Of a stretch of DNA of 18,728 bases, positions 9,048-17,251 are shown in pieces. The position numbers and the translations under genes are program-made. Where the stretch lies: the NCBI GenBank assembly GCA_001275005.1, contig JWZX01001058.1, positions 1 through 18,728 of the forward strand. The letters run 5' to 3'. This DNA comes from Chrysochromulina tobinii (lineage: Eukaryota > Haptophyta > Prymnesiales > Chrysochromulinaceae). Each line of letters opens with the position of its first letter. The stretch's first letter is position 1. The notes below the pieces were generated by a model. It did not search any database, was not told where the DNA came from, and saw only the letters and a program-made list of their open reading frames with translations.

Positions 9048-10281
9048 TTCCCCCCCTTCTTCCGAGTCCTTTTTTCCTTTTCTCGCGGCGTGCGCACGAT
9101 GTTGCCCTGCGGGGTGTCCACTTTCCACTTTGGCTCTGCGGCGAGCTTGCGTTGCCCTCGATCTCCTTCGATCTCCTTCGATCTCCTTGAGAGAGGGCTG
9201 CGTTGCTGCAGCTCAGAGAGGATCCCACGTGCGTGCGCAACCGTCCCGTCCCGGTACAACATACATATAGTGATAAGTGAGGATGCGCTCGCCCGTGTTC
9301 CATGATTGAGTGTCACATGGCTCATGAGTCATGAGTTGCGCGCGACTGTTCCTTTATGGGGGGTCTGACCGTCTCGGCGTGGTACGGTACACGGCGATTC
9401 CGCCGGGGTGTCCCGGGACGGCCGGGAGAATTCCAGTATACGACATCGATCGGACCGCATGGACGCGACACACACGCGCCGCGCGCGAGGGCACGGAGGC
9501 GGAGCATGGCAGCACCCCGACCGGCGGCCGGTGCGCGCGGCCGCGGCGACGGGCGGCCCGTGCCCGTGCGCCGGTGGCGGGTGGCGCCTGGCGCGGTGCC
9601 GGTGGCCGGTGCGCGTCACGCACGAGTTACTCAGGTCTCAGCCGTTTAGCCCCGCAGCCGCACGTAGGGCGCCCGGTACGGCGGAGGTTCGGTAACGATT
9701 TCCCGCTATCGGATTTGGCATTTGCGGGCCTCTGTCACCGGACCGCCCGCCGCCAACCGCCGCCCCGCCCGCCGACCGCGTAATAAAACCGAACCGCGCG
9801 GAACGGCGCCGCGGCGGATAGCCTAAAAAACGGCGCGCGCGAGGCCAGCACTGAAAGCACACTCCACGGGCTCATTGGCCGACCTCCACCTGCGCCCTCC
9901 TCCGGCGTGACCTGACTCATCTGAGAGCTGAGTAACTCCTGAGCGGCACGTACAAGACCGGACGATCGAGACGCCGCACGACACGCGGCCCCACCCGCAC
10001 TGCGCACCGTGCGTGGCAGATGCGACATCACGGACACGATCATGTACCGGACATGCACCGGACATGCATGCACAAGGAACTATGCGTCTATGCCCGACAC
10101 GACGCCCGACATGCGACTGCAACGTGCAAGGCGCCATGCTCTGCCTCGTGATGTGCATTGTCCACAGTACTCCCCGCATGCATCTCCCGGAATCATCCCG
10201 GAAGCATCTCGCCCCGCCATGGTGCTTGGAGCCATGCGCCCAACACGGCGCCCAATCGCATCCCATCCCCCAAAACAAGTG
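9048..10281. other. Intergenic region between convergent genes
   Basis: About 1.2 kb lies between the stop of the Cys-rich membrane protein (+) and the nearest stop of the acyltransferase (-). No frame here looks coding. Short repeats are present: three units of TCGATCTCCT at about 9159-9187, TCATGAGTCATGA near 9322-9334, and two units of ACCGGACATGC near 10045-10065. A T-rich run at 9069-9078 lies in the likely 3' UTR. If the acyltransferase uses the downstream intron described separately, its stop would move to 10080 and shorten this gap. Confidence 0.5.
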
Positions 10282-11832
10282 TCACCGCGCCCCGGCCCGA
10301 GTGCGCGACGGCGCTGCGCTGCGGCCTCGGGGAGATGGCTCAGGATTTCGGCGGGGAGATGGCATCTCGGGGTTTCGGCGGCTGGGCGAGATGGCGGCCT
10401 CGGGTGAAGGAGCTCCTCCTGTGTTGAGGTGTAGATGCGTTGTCTGCAGCCGGCGGGGCGACTCACTTACCCGTGGCGTGGCTTTCGGCCGCTTCGAGGC
10501 GGAGGGCGACTTGCCACGTCGCTTGACGACGGCCGCGCTGGTACCCTCCTCCTCCTCCTCCCTCTCGCCTTCGTTGGCGGGCATCGCTGGCAGCGGCTGC
10601 GGCACGGGCGCGGCCAGCGGAGGCGAGTGCACAAACGAGGATAGGCCACTTACGCGTAGGCACAAGAGGAAGACGCCCGGCACCGCCGTGAGCCACACGC
10701 CGTAGTACGAGAAGGAGTGCCACGCGCTCAGGATGTCCGTGAATTGGAGAAGGTTGAACGCGATTCCCGTGAAGCAGAAGCATGCCATCGTCCAGATATG
10801 GCAGGTGAAGGCGAGCAGGGCGCCGAGGACGCCGCGCGTGGCCCAAGGTGGCAGGAGCGGGAGCAATTCCGAGCGCGCGAGCGCCTCGACGTTCACCATC
10901 ACAAGCATGCCCGCGAAGCACAGGTAGTAGCCCGGTTGCACGCCGTGCCAAAACGAGGAGACGAGGAAGACGGCCAGCTGGCGCGCGACGCGCGGCGTGC
11001 TACGTGGCAGCGGCCGGTAGACGTGCGCCTTGAGCCATGCCTGAACCGACATGTTCCAGCCGGCAATGTAGCCCGAGGGCGAGGTGCAGAGCTCGGTAGC
11101 GACGAGGTCGACGTTGGATGTGGAGGCGAAGCCGATCAGCAGGGCCGAGAGACGCATCACCAGCCAGCACACGTAGAAGCGCCAGCGGAACTGGAAGGAG
11201 GAGATGTAGAAGAACGAGAAGCGCGCCCACGCGGGGAACGACCAGTACTCCCATTCTTTGACGTCGAACGCGTGTTCGTAGGGGGAGAACGGGTACTTGA
11301 CGCTCAGGTACAAGACGACCGCGCCGACGGCCTTGAGCGCCGCGCGCCCGAGGACGCCGGCCGTCGGCAGCGGCTGCGGCGCCCGCATCGCCTCGGACCA
11401 CTGGGCGTACGTGTACCAGGGGGCTGTGAACAGGCCATGATAGCAGCACGCGTACCGGATGAGCTCGGCCGCGCTGCGAGGGCCCTCCTCCACGTCTCCA
11501 AGGGATGCAAGCCGCAGGACGAGGACGAGCAGCGCGGCGTTCGTCGCGCCTTGCGGCTCCTCGAGCACCCGCAAAATGCCTAGGTGCCCGAACGCTAGCG
11601 CAAAGGCACCCGCACGCCGCATGCTCCGTGGCGTGAAGCCGTAGTTGAGCAGCGCCAGAAGGAGCGCCACGGCCAGCTGAATGGCGCCATTGGCGCATGC
11701 TCCGACGACGAATGCGATCCCAACGACGGCGCTCGCCGTTGCACGACTAGAGGTGGGCACCAGGCGAAGCAACGCTGACACCACCACCGATCCTACGAGG
11801 ATGGCGACGTAGACCTTTTCGTCATTCTTCAT
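10282..11832 (-). CDS. MBOAT-family lysophospholipid acyltransferase, lysophosphatidylinositol (MBOAT7) type likely
   Basis: This multi-pass ER-type membrane enzyme transfers an acyl group from acyl-CoA to a lysophospholipid. The open frame begins at 11955, but I favour the Met at 11832 (MKNDEKVYVAIL): it has A at -3, opens directly into a membrane helix as in this family, and leaves room for the neighbouring promoter. Numbered from 11955, key residues are N301 in GWNMSVQ and H337 in FWHGVQPGYY, the conserved Asn and catalytic His of MBOATs. A YHGLFTAPWYTYAQW segment (172-186) resembles the GP/FFRYRTY region of lysophosphatidylinositol acyltransferases. About ten hydrophobic spans are visible. 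From residue 435 the protein turns into a basic Pro/Ser/Arg tail with repeats such as SPRRNPEPSPRG. Two strong GTAAGT donors in this tail suggest small introns, so the last about 120 residues are uncertain. Confidence 0.85.
   Translation of the reverse strand: MKNDEKVYVAILVGSVVVSALLRLVPTSSRATASAVVGIAFVVGACANGAIQLAVALLLALLNYGFTPRSMRRAGAFALAFGHLGILRVLEEPQGATNAALLVLVLRLASLGDVEEGPRSAAELIRYACCYHGLFTAPWYTYAQWSEAMRAPQPLPTAGVLGRAALKAVGAVVLYLSVKYPFSPYEHAFDVKEWEYWSFPAWARFSFFYISSFQFRWRFYVCWLVMRLSALLIGFASTSNVDLVATELCTSPSGYIAGWNMSVQAWLKAHVYRPLPRSTPRVARQLAVFLVSSFWHGVQPGYYLCFAGMLVMVNVEALARSELLPLLPPWATRGVLGALLAFTCHIWTMACFCFTGIAFNLLQFTDILSAWHSFSYYGVWLTAVPGVFLLCLRVSGLSSFVHSPPLAAPVPQPLPAMPANEGEREEEEEGTSAAVVKRRGKSPSASKRPKATPRVSESPRRLQTTHLHLNTGGAPSPEAAISPSRRNPEMPSPRRNPEPSPRGRSAAPSRTRAGAR
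10419..10470 (-). other. Possible 52-nt intron in acyltransferase tail
   Basis: On the minus strand CCACGG|GTAAGTGAG is a consensus donor at 10470, and CTCAACACAG is a good acceptor ending at 10419. Splicing would shift the frame and extend the protein to a stop at 10080, while reading through gives a stop at 10282. A cryptic AG at 27 nt is probably too close to the donor to be used. Confidence 0.35.
10597..10653 (-). other. Possible 57-nt intron in acyltransferase tail
   Basis: On the minus strand CTACGC|GTAAGTGG is a consensus donor at 10653, and GTGCCGCAG is an acceptor ending at 10597. Removal keeps the reading frame (19 codons lost), and retention is also open, so sequence alone cannot decide. 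Confidence 0.35.
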
Positions 11833-12075
11833 CTTGGACCTTCTCTGACTGCCGCACAAGGGTGCGCCTTCAAAAGTTGTTGGTGGAGCGGGCGCGATTT
11901 TGCCCAGGACGACGCGATACGCAAAGAGCCCCACGGTTCTCACAGGAAAGAGCAATCGGTCAACCGCCCGCAGTTGCGTACCCCCCGGAGTCTTTTTACC
12001 GGGTCACAGGTGCAGTATACTGCTGTGGTCGTTCACGCGATCTCGCTGGTACAGCACGGCGAGAAGTCGCGGACA
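11833..12075. promoter_or_regulatory. Divergent promoter region between acyltransferase and ABCF genes
   Basis: About 240 bp separate the preferred starts of the minus-strand acyltransferase (11832) and the plus-strand ABCF gene (12076). Both 5' UTRs and promoters must fit here. Both coding frames remain open further into it (to 11955 and 11974), so the longer starts would overlap the region. No defined motif is recognised. Confidence 0.35.
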
Positions 12076-15000
12076 ATGCTCTCGCGCTCGCGGATACTCA
12101 TCATCGCAGCGATGGCGACAGTGGTCACCGGCGCCAGCTGGGCGCCGGCTGCGCCACGATTGAGTCCACCGGTCTGCCGGCTCCACCGCCGTGCGTCTCC
12201 GGTCATCGCCGCTGTGCCCACTGCGGCTGCTGGCCCACGCCTCTTGTATTGCGACGGCTTGAGCAAGTCCTACGACGGCAAGCGCTACCAATTTCGCGAC
12301 ATCTCCCTCGGCGTAGCCGCCGGACAGCGTGCCGGGCTGGTTGGCGTCAACGGCGTGGGCAAGTCGACGTTGCTAAGGTGCCTTGCCGGATTGGAGGAGG
12401 CGGATGCCGGGAGTGTCGGGGTGGAAGGCCGGCCGGTGGTCCTCTACGTCGAGCAGGAGCCGGCCCGTGGGCAGGACTCTGCTGGCGGCGCGACGTGGAC
12501 TGTTGCCGACGCGCTGACGGAGCCGATGGTCGCGGGTGCCAGCGCGTCGACGCCCGCGGCCGCCAAGACGGCGGCGGCCCTCCGGGCTGTGCGAGCGTAC
12601 TGGGAGGCGAATGCAGCACAGGAGGCGCAGTCGGCGGAAGCCGAGGCGAAGATGGTGAGCGCGGTGGATCTGATGGGGAGCGTGGAGGGCTCGTGGGAGC
12701 TCGACCAGCAGCTCATCGAGATCAGCGCGAGGCTCGACGTAGGCTCGAGCGCGTTTCGTCAACGGCCGGTCGCCTCCCTCTCCGGTGGTGAGCGCAAGCG
12801 GGTCGCGCTCGCGGCGGCGCTCGCGCAGGTCAGACTCTGATTTCGTCAGACTCTGATGGCCCCTGATGGTCCCTGATTTCTCCGGATGGCCTCCAACGGC
12901 CCCTGACGGCCTCTGACAGCGCTCGCGGCGGCGCTCGCTCAGGATGCGGACTGATTGCCTCCGATTGCCTCCGATTGCCTCCGATTGCCTCTGATCGCGC
13001 TCGCGGCGGCGCTCGCTCAGGATGCGGACGTGCTGCTGCTCGATGAGCCGACCAACCACCTCGATTGGGAGGCGATCGATTGGCTCGTCGACTTCCTCTG
13101 CGATCCTCGGCGCACCAAGGAGCTCTCCCTCTTACTTGTCACGCACGACCGCTCCTTTCTAGAGCGCACGTGCTCCGAGATCCTCGAGCTCGACTCGGCC
13201 GCCGTGTACTCGTACCAGACCGACGGCAGCTACGAGACGTTCCTCCGGCGGCGCGAGGAGCGACTCGCAGCAGATGAGGCCGACCTGGGTCGCCAGCAAA
13301 AGATTCTGAAGCGCGAGGTGAGGACCTTCTGAGTGCCATTGTGCCTCTGTGTGGCCTCTATGTGCCTCTCTGATGCGCACTGGGTGCATGCTGATTGCCT
13401 CCCTCCTCAGGGCGATTGGAATGCGAAGCAGCCGCGCGCGCGCCAGGCCAAGAGTAAGTCGCGCTCCGAAGCCTTTGTGGAGCTGCAGGCGGCCAACGAG
13501 CAACGCATGAACGACCGCACCATGTCCGCAGCGACGGCCGGTGCAAGCGTGGATCTCGGTGCGGCGGCGGAGGCGGCGGCCAAGGCGCAGGCGGTGGGCG
13601 CACAGCGCAAGCGGCCCGGCGGCGGTGGAACCAAGGGTGCCAGTGCGGAGCGTTACCTCGGCGAGAAGGTGAACACCTCTTCTGCCTCGATCTCTCTCGA
13701 TCTGCCTCGATCTCCACCGATCTCCACCTATCTCCCTGAGTACTGCTGAGTGCCGCTGAGTGCCGCTGGATCGCCACTGAGTGCCACGGAGTGCCGTTGA
13801 TGACAGGTGATCTCCCTCGAGGGCGCTCGGCTTTCCGTGCCCAAGCCAGCAGCAGCGGGGGCGGCGGCGGCGGGGGCGGGGGCGGCGGCGGTCGCGGCGG
13901 CGGGGGACGAGAACGGCAAGCTCGTGCTCTTGGATGGCTTGTCCTACAGCTTCACCAAGGGCGAGCGAGTGGGTATCGTCGGGCGGAACGGCGCGGGAAA
14001 GACGTCTTTCCTTCGCGCCCTCGTGGGCGAGCAGCCGTTGAGTGAAGGGATTCGATCCGTTGGTGAGACGGTGCGGATTGGGTACTATGACCAGCGCGGT
14101 CTGCAGACGGAGGGGCTGGGAAGGACGAAGTTGCTCGACTATGTAGTTTCACAGGTGGCCTGATTGGCGTCGATGAGAAGCGCCGATTGCCGCTGATTGC
14201 CGAGCTTGAGCTGATTACGTCTGATCACTTCTGATCGCTCCCTCGATTGCGTCTGATTACGTCCGATTGCGTCCGATTGCGTCTGATTGCGTCTGTTGCT
14301 CCCTCGACAGGTCAAGCTCGGTGTCGATGAGAAGCGCGGCGACGGCGGCGAGGCTGTAAGGCTGCTTGAGGAGTTCGGAGAGGCGGCGGTAGCTGCAGTG
14401 CCACTAATGACCACTGATTGCCTCTGAGTGCCACTAGTGACCACTGATTGCCTCTGAGTGCCACTAATGACCACTGATTGCGGTAGCTGCAGCTCGATCT
14501 GGCCACTGATTACCTCGGATGGCCTCGGATGGCCTCTGATGGCCCCCTTGATGGCCTCCCTCATCAGGTCTCGGCGGGGGTCATGACGGGAGGAGGAGGA
14601 AGTTCGGCCGTTGGTGTGAATGTCGCGAGGCAGCTGCTCACGAAGTTTGCCTTTCCGGCCAGCCGTTGGCAGGATGATGTGGCGAAGCTGAGCGGTGGCG
14701 AGCGCCGCCGGCTCCAGTTGCTCGCGTGCCTCGCTGCGCGCCCGAACGTTCTCGTACTCGATGAGCCGACAAACGACCTTGACATCGCGACGCTCACGGT
14801 GCTCAAGGAGGATCTCTGATGGCGTGCTGATTGCATCTATGAGTGCATGCTGATTACATCTCTCATCAGCGACGCTCACGGTGCTCAAGGAGGATCTCTG
14901 ATGGCGTGCTGATTGCATCTCTGAGTGCATGCTGATTACATCCCTCATCAGGTGCTCGAGGAGGATCTCTGATGGCGTGCTGATTACATCCCTGAGTGCA

Positions 15001-15829
15001 TGCTGATTACATCCCTCATCACGGTGCTCAAGGAGGATCTCTGATGGCGTGCTGATTGCATCTCTGAGTGCATGCTGATTACATCCCTCATCACGGTGCT
15101 CAAGGAGGATCTCTGATGGCGTGCTGATTGCATCTCTGAGAGCATGCTGATTACATCCCTCATCAGGTGCTCGAGGAGTACCTCGACGAGTATCGCGGCG
15201 TGCTGCTCGTCGTGAGCCATGATCGCTATTTCTGCGATCGCGTCCTTGCGCCGCCCGCGCCCGAGGAGGACGAGGTACGCTGATGGCCTCTAATGGCCTC
15301 TCATGGCCGCTGATCGCCTCTAACGACACATGATGTTGCCTCCTTCATCAGGACGACGACGAGTTTGAGAGCCGGCCCTCATCCTTATTTGTCTTCGAAG
15401 GTGCGCTAATGACCTCTGATGACCTCTGATGACCTCTGATGAGCTCTGATGAGCTCTGATGAGCTCTGACGAACTCTGATGAGCTCTGATGACCTCTGAT
15501 GGCCTCTGATGACATCCCTCTTTGTCTTCGAAGGGGGCGGCGCCGTGAGCAAGTTTGCCGGCGTCTACTCGGAGTACTTTGAGCTGCTCAAATCGGCCAA
15601 CGGCTGGCTGGGGCGCGCGACGCGCATCACGGGCTTCGCCTCGCCCCCGCCGCTGCCGGTCGCTCCCCCCGCCGCGTCGCCCGTCGCGTCGTCGTGGGCG
15701 TCGCCGACCTCCAAGGCAGGAGGCGCGCCGTCGTGGGCGGACGACGCATCGCTGCCGAAGCCGCCACCGCCGCCGCCAAAGTCGAACGCCGCGCTGAATG
15801 CCATCTTGGAGCGCGGGCTCGAGAAGCGC

Positions 15830-15871
<42 letters not shown>

Positions 15872-16189
15872 GCGACGTCGCAGCGCCAGGTGAAGAAGGC
15901 CCTCGAGGAGGAAGAGGCGAAGAAGAAGGCCGAGAAGGCGAAAAAGGTCAAGGTGTCCAAAAAGGACCGTGACGAGTATGCAACCATCGAGGTGGAGGTT
16001 GAGAGGCTCGAAGTTGCGGCGGTGAAGGCGCAGGCGGCCCTGGATCAAGCCAACTCGGCGGCGAGGCGACTGAGCTCGCGCGAGATGCTCGAGATTGCGA
16101 GCGCGGCCTCGGCGGCGCGCAGGGCCGCTGATGAGAAGATGGAGAGGTATATGTATCTCGAGGAGCTCATCTCGCAGGCCGACGCATGA
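12076..16189 (+). CDS. Uup-type ABCF ATPase, probably plastid-targeted, nine exons
   Basis: Exons 12076-12828, 13021-13317, 13411-13668, 13807-14154, 14311-14397, 14568-14798, 15167-15274, 15352-15400 and 15534-16189 join in frame to 928 residues. Residues 1-19 look like a signal peptide and 20-50 like a basic, Ser/Ala/Pro-rich transit peptide, suggesting import into a complex plastid. Domain ABC1: Walker A GVNGVGKST (90-98), LSGGE (235-239), Walker B VLLLDEPTNHLD (255-266), His293. Then comes a linker starting DWNAKQPRARQAKSKSR. ABC2: Walker A GRNGAGKT (495-502), LSGGE (622-626), VLVLDEPTNDLD (642-653), His676, then FEGGGAVSKFAGVYSEYFE. This last motif, the basic linker and the C-terminal coiled coil place it with bacterial Uup, which acts on ribosomes. 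Low-complexity inserts include an acidic run (about 688-699) and 12 consecutive prolines before the coiled coil. Both ATP sites look intact. The leader makes a plastid-translation role likely but inferred. Confidence 0.85.
12829..13020 (+). repeat. ABCF intron 1: copies of the upstream exon end plus decamer repeats
   Basis: The last 24 nt of exon 1 (12805-12828) recur at 12919-12942 and at 12997-13020 with one difference from exon 1. The first intronic copy also carries the first 9 nt of exon 2, so 12919-12951 and 12997-13029 are identical over 33 nt. The second intronic copy ends exactly at the acceptor I use. Between copies lie CTGATGGCC and CCGATTGCCT units spaced about 10 bp apart. Confidence 0.8.
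13318..13410 (+). other. ABCF intron 2
   Basis: 93-nt intron with donor GTGAGG and acceptor CCTCCTCAG. It joins residues KILKRE to GDWNAKQ in phase 0. It is rich in TGTGCCTCT-like units and shows no copy of the flanking exons. Confidence 0.75.
13669..13806 (+). repeat. ABCF intron 3: short tandem repeats
   Basis: 138-nt intron, donor GTGAAC, acceptor ATGACAG, joining RYLGEK to VISLEGA in phase 0. The body has CTCGATCTC-type units, then CTGAGTGCCG-type units. The unit ATCTCTCTCGA nearly matches ATCTCCCTCGA at the start of exon 4 (10 of 11). Confidence 0.7.
14155..14310 (+). repeat. ABCF intron 4: early copy of the downstream exon plus decamer repeats
   Basis: 156-nt intron, donor GTGGCC, acceptor CCTCGACAG, joining LLDYVVSQ to VKLGVDEK. 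GTCGATGAGAAGCGC occurs 14 nt into the intron (14169-14183) and again 12 nt into exon 5 (14323-14337). The remainder is CTGATTGCGT / CTGATTACGT units. Confidence 0.75.
14398..14567 (+). repeat. ABCF intron 5: 30-bp tandem repeat and exon-end copy
   Basis: 170-nt intron, donor GTGCCA, acceptor CTCATCAG. Starting at 14401 a 30-bp unit (three decamers: CCACTAATGA, CCACTGATTG, CCTCTGAGTG) repeats about 2.7 times to 14480. GCGGTAGCTGCAG at the exon 5 end (14386-14398) recurs at 14480-14492. The donor position is slightly ambiguous because GCG|GTAGCT also fits. Confidence 0.65.
14799..15180 (+). repeat. ABCF intron 6: six-copy 71-82 bp tandem repeat entering exon 7
   Basis: GTGCTC(A/G)AGGAG begins each unit, at 14799, 14881, 14952, 15024, 15096 and 15167. 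The first is the start of the intron and the last is the start of exon 7 (VLEEYLDEYRG). Unit lengths are 82, 71, 72, 72 and 71 bp. Units include GATCTCTGATGG, GTGCTGATTGCATC, and end CATCAG or CATCAC. The first unit carries an extra CGACGCTCACG, which copies the last 11 nt of exon 6. Confidence 0.88.
15275..15351 (+). other. ABCF intron 7
   Basis: 77-nt intron, donor GTACGC, acceptor CTTCATCAG. It is mostly TGATGGCCTC-like units. It splits the acidic insert (EEDE | DDDEFE) and has no clear copy of its flanking exons. Confidence 0.7.
15401..15533 (+). repeat. ABCF intron 8: terminal exon copy and decamer array
   Basis: 133-nt intron, donor GTGCGC after a phase-1 exon end. The last 21 nt of exon 8 (15380-15400) and the last 21 nt of the intron (15513-15533) match at 19 positions, including 13 identical bases TTTGTCTTCGAAG at the boundary. 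Between them are about eleven units of TGATGACCTC / TGATGAGCTC. Confidence 0.82.
15832..15868 (+). repeat. CCG trinucleotide run coding for 12 prolines
   Basis: An uninterrupted CCG-type run inside ABCF exon 9 codes for 12 consecutive prolines between the second ATPase domain and the C-terminal coiled coil. A second six-proline run lies shortly upstream, near 15762-15779. Confidence 0.85.
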
Positions 16190-17251
16190 GGATGACAGTT
16201 GGGAGAGTTTTGCGTCATCATCAAACGGCGGTGTTGTGTACGAGTCCGGTTCTCCGGAGTGCATTGCAAGGCCGGACGCGATCACGCGAAAAGCCATGGC
16301 GAATATCCGTTAATAATGCGTATGATTATCATAAATTTACGACCCGCGACTCACAGCCGACACCCGCCCGTTCGCGCCGTCTCGTCCGCTCGCGGTCTCG
16401 GTGGAGTGGGATATATCGGGATATACCGCGATACCTTCCCCGGAGGTGACGTCGTGCCCCTTGCCGGCCGCCGCATTGCGTTCTTGGAGGTACGCGACGT
16501 TACGACAAGAACCTCCCGTCCATGTATTACATCGATCCGATGTATCGGCCCCGGCCCCCCGCGACGCCGTGCGGCGACCCCGCGCACGCCGCGGAACCCG
16601 GAACCCCGAACGGTCACTCGTTGACGGTCCACGCCGTCGGCGGCCGTTGGCGAAGTGAACAGGCGGTGTAAACTGTAATTGATTCTCGTCTCGAGACTCG
16701 ACCGGTCGCACGTCTCAGACACGCGCGGTCTCCGGCCTGACACGCGGCAGCTCTGCGCTACTGCGGGGCACTTCTGCGTTCTCGCGCCTTGGCCTTCCGG
16801 GCAGACGCACGTGTCCTCCGGCGATCTGATCCGGCGACGGACGACCGGCTCGAGTGCCTCCCACACGGTGGCACCAGATCCTCGGCTCCGAGGCGTCAGA
16901 CACATCCCCCCCAGTAGGATTAACCAGATCCTCGGCTCCGCGGCCGCCCCGCGCCATCGCGGCCATGCATTAGCCATGCATCACATGCAACGGCAGCAAC
17001 CGATCGCCACCGGACGTATGTCTACTCTCACATGTATCTCAACCGCTAGTACGTTAGGGGCGGGCCTAAGCACTTGCGAAGGCGAAGGCCGAAGGGCATT
17101 CGCAACCTACAGCCGTCCTATGAGCGTTTGTACGAGCCACGTGGGAGATCACTTCCCGAGATAGTACATGGCGACGAAAAAGATCGCACCATTGTTCGAT
17201 TTGAAAGGGTCGAGCTGCTCGGCACACGACAGCACGCCAGCATCAGGTGTT
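16190..17251. other. Intergenic region between convergent ABCF and carbonic-anhydrase-like genes
   Basis: About 1 kb with no convincing coding frame. It has an AT-rich island with the odd palindrome TATGATTATCATA at 16321-16333, GGGATATA-type repeats near 16409-16428, an 18-nt direct repeat (ACCAGATCCTCGGCTCCG) at 16871-16888 and 16923-16940, and a doubled GCCATGCAT near 16962-16981. No RNA gene is recognised. Confidence 0.5.

Noticed and set aside
8458-9270. 270-residue plus-strand frame rich in Arg and Ser
   Set aside because: It is an out-of-frame reading of the Cys-rich membrane protein, with the biased composition typical of GC-rich shadow frames.
10717-11583. 288-residue plus-strand frame, and another at 11862-12791
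   Set aside because: They lie antisense to the MBOAT gene and out of frame with the ABCF gene, both of which have clear catalytic motifs.
14799-15166. CRISPR-like regular repeat spacing
   Set aside because: The spacing is regular but the sequence between repeats is itself repeated, so there are no unique spacers, and the context is a eukaryotic intron.
14139-15329. 396-residue open frame on the minus strand with repeats such as DAISTPSEILLEHRDEGCNQ
   Set aside because: It runs antisense to ABCF exons and through intronic tandem repeats; its repeats are the DNA repeats read backwards.
16190-17251. tRNA or other structured RNA gene
   Set aside because: No A-box/B-box pair, GTTCRA loop with a matching acceptor stem, or other RNA signature could be assembled.
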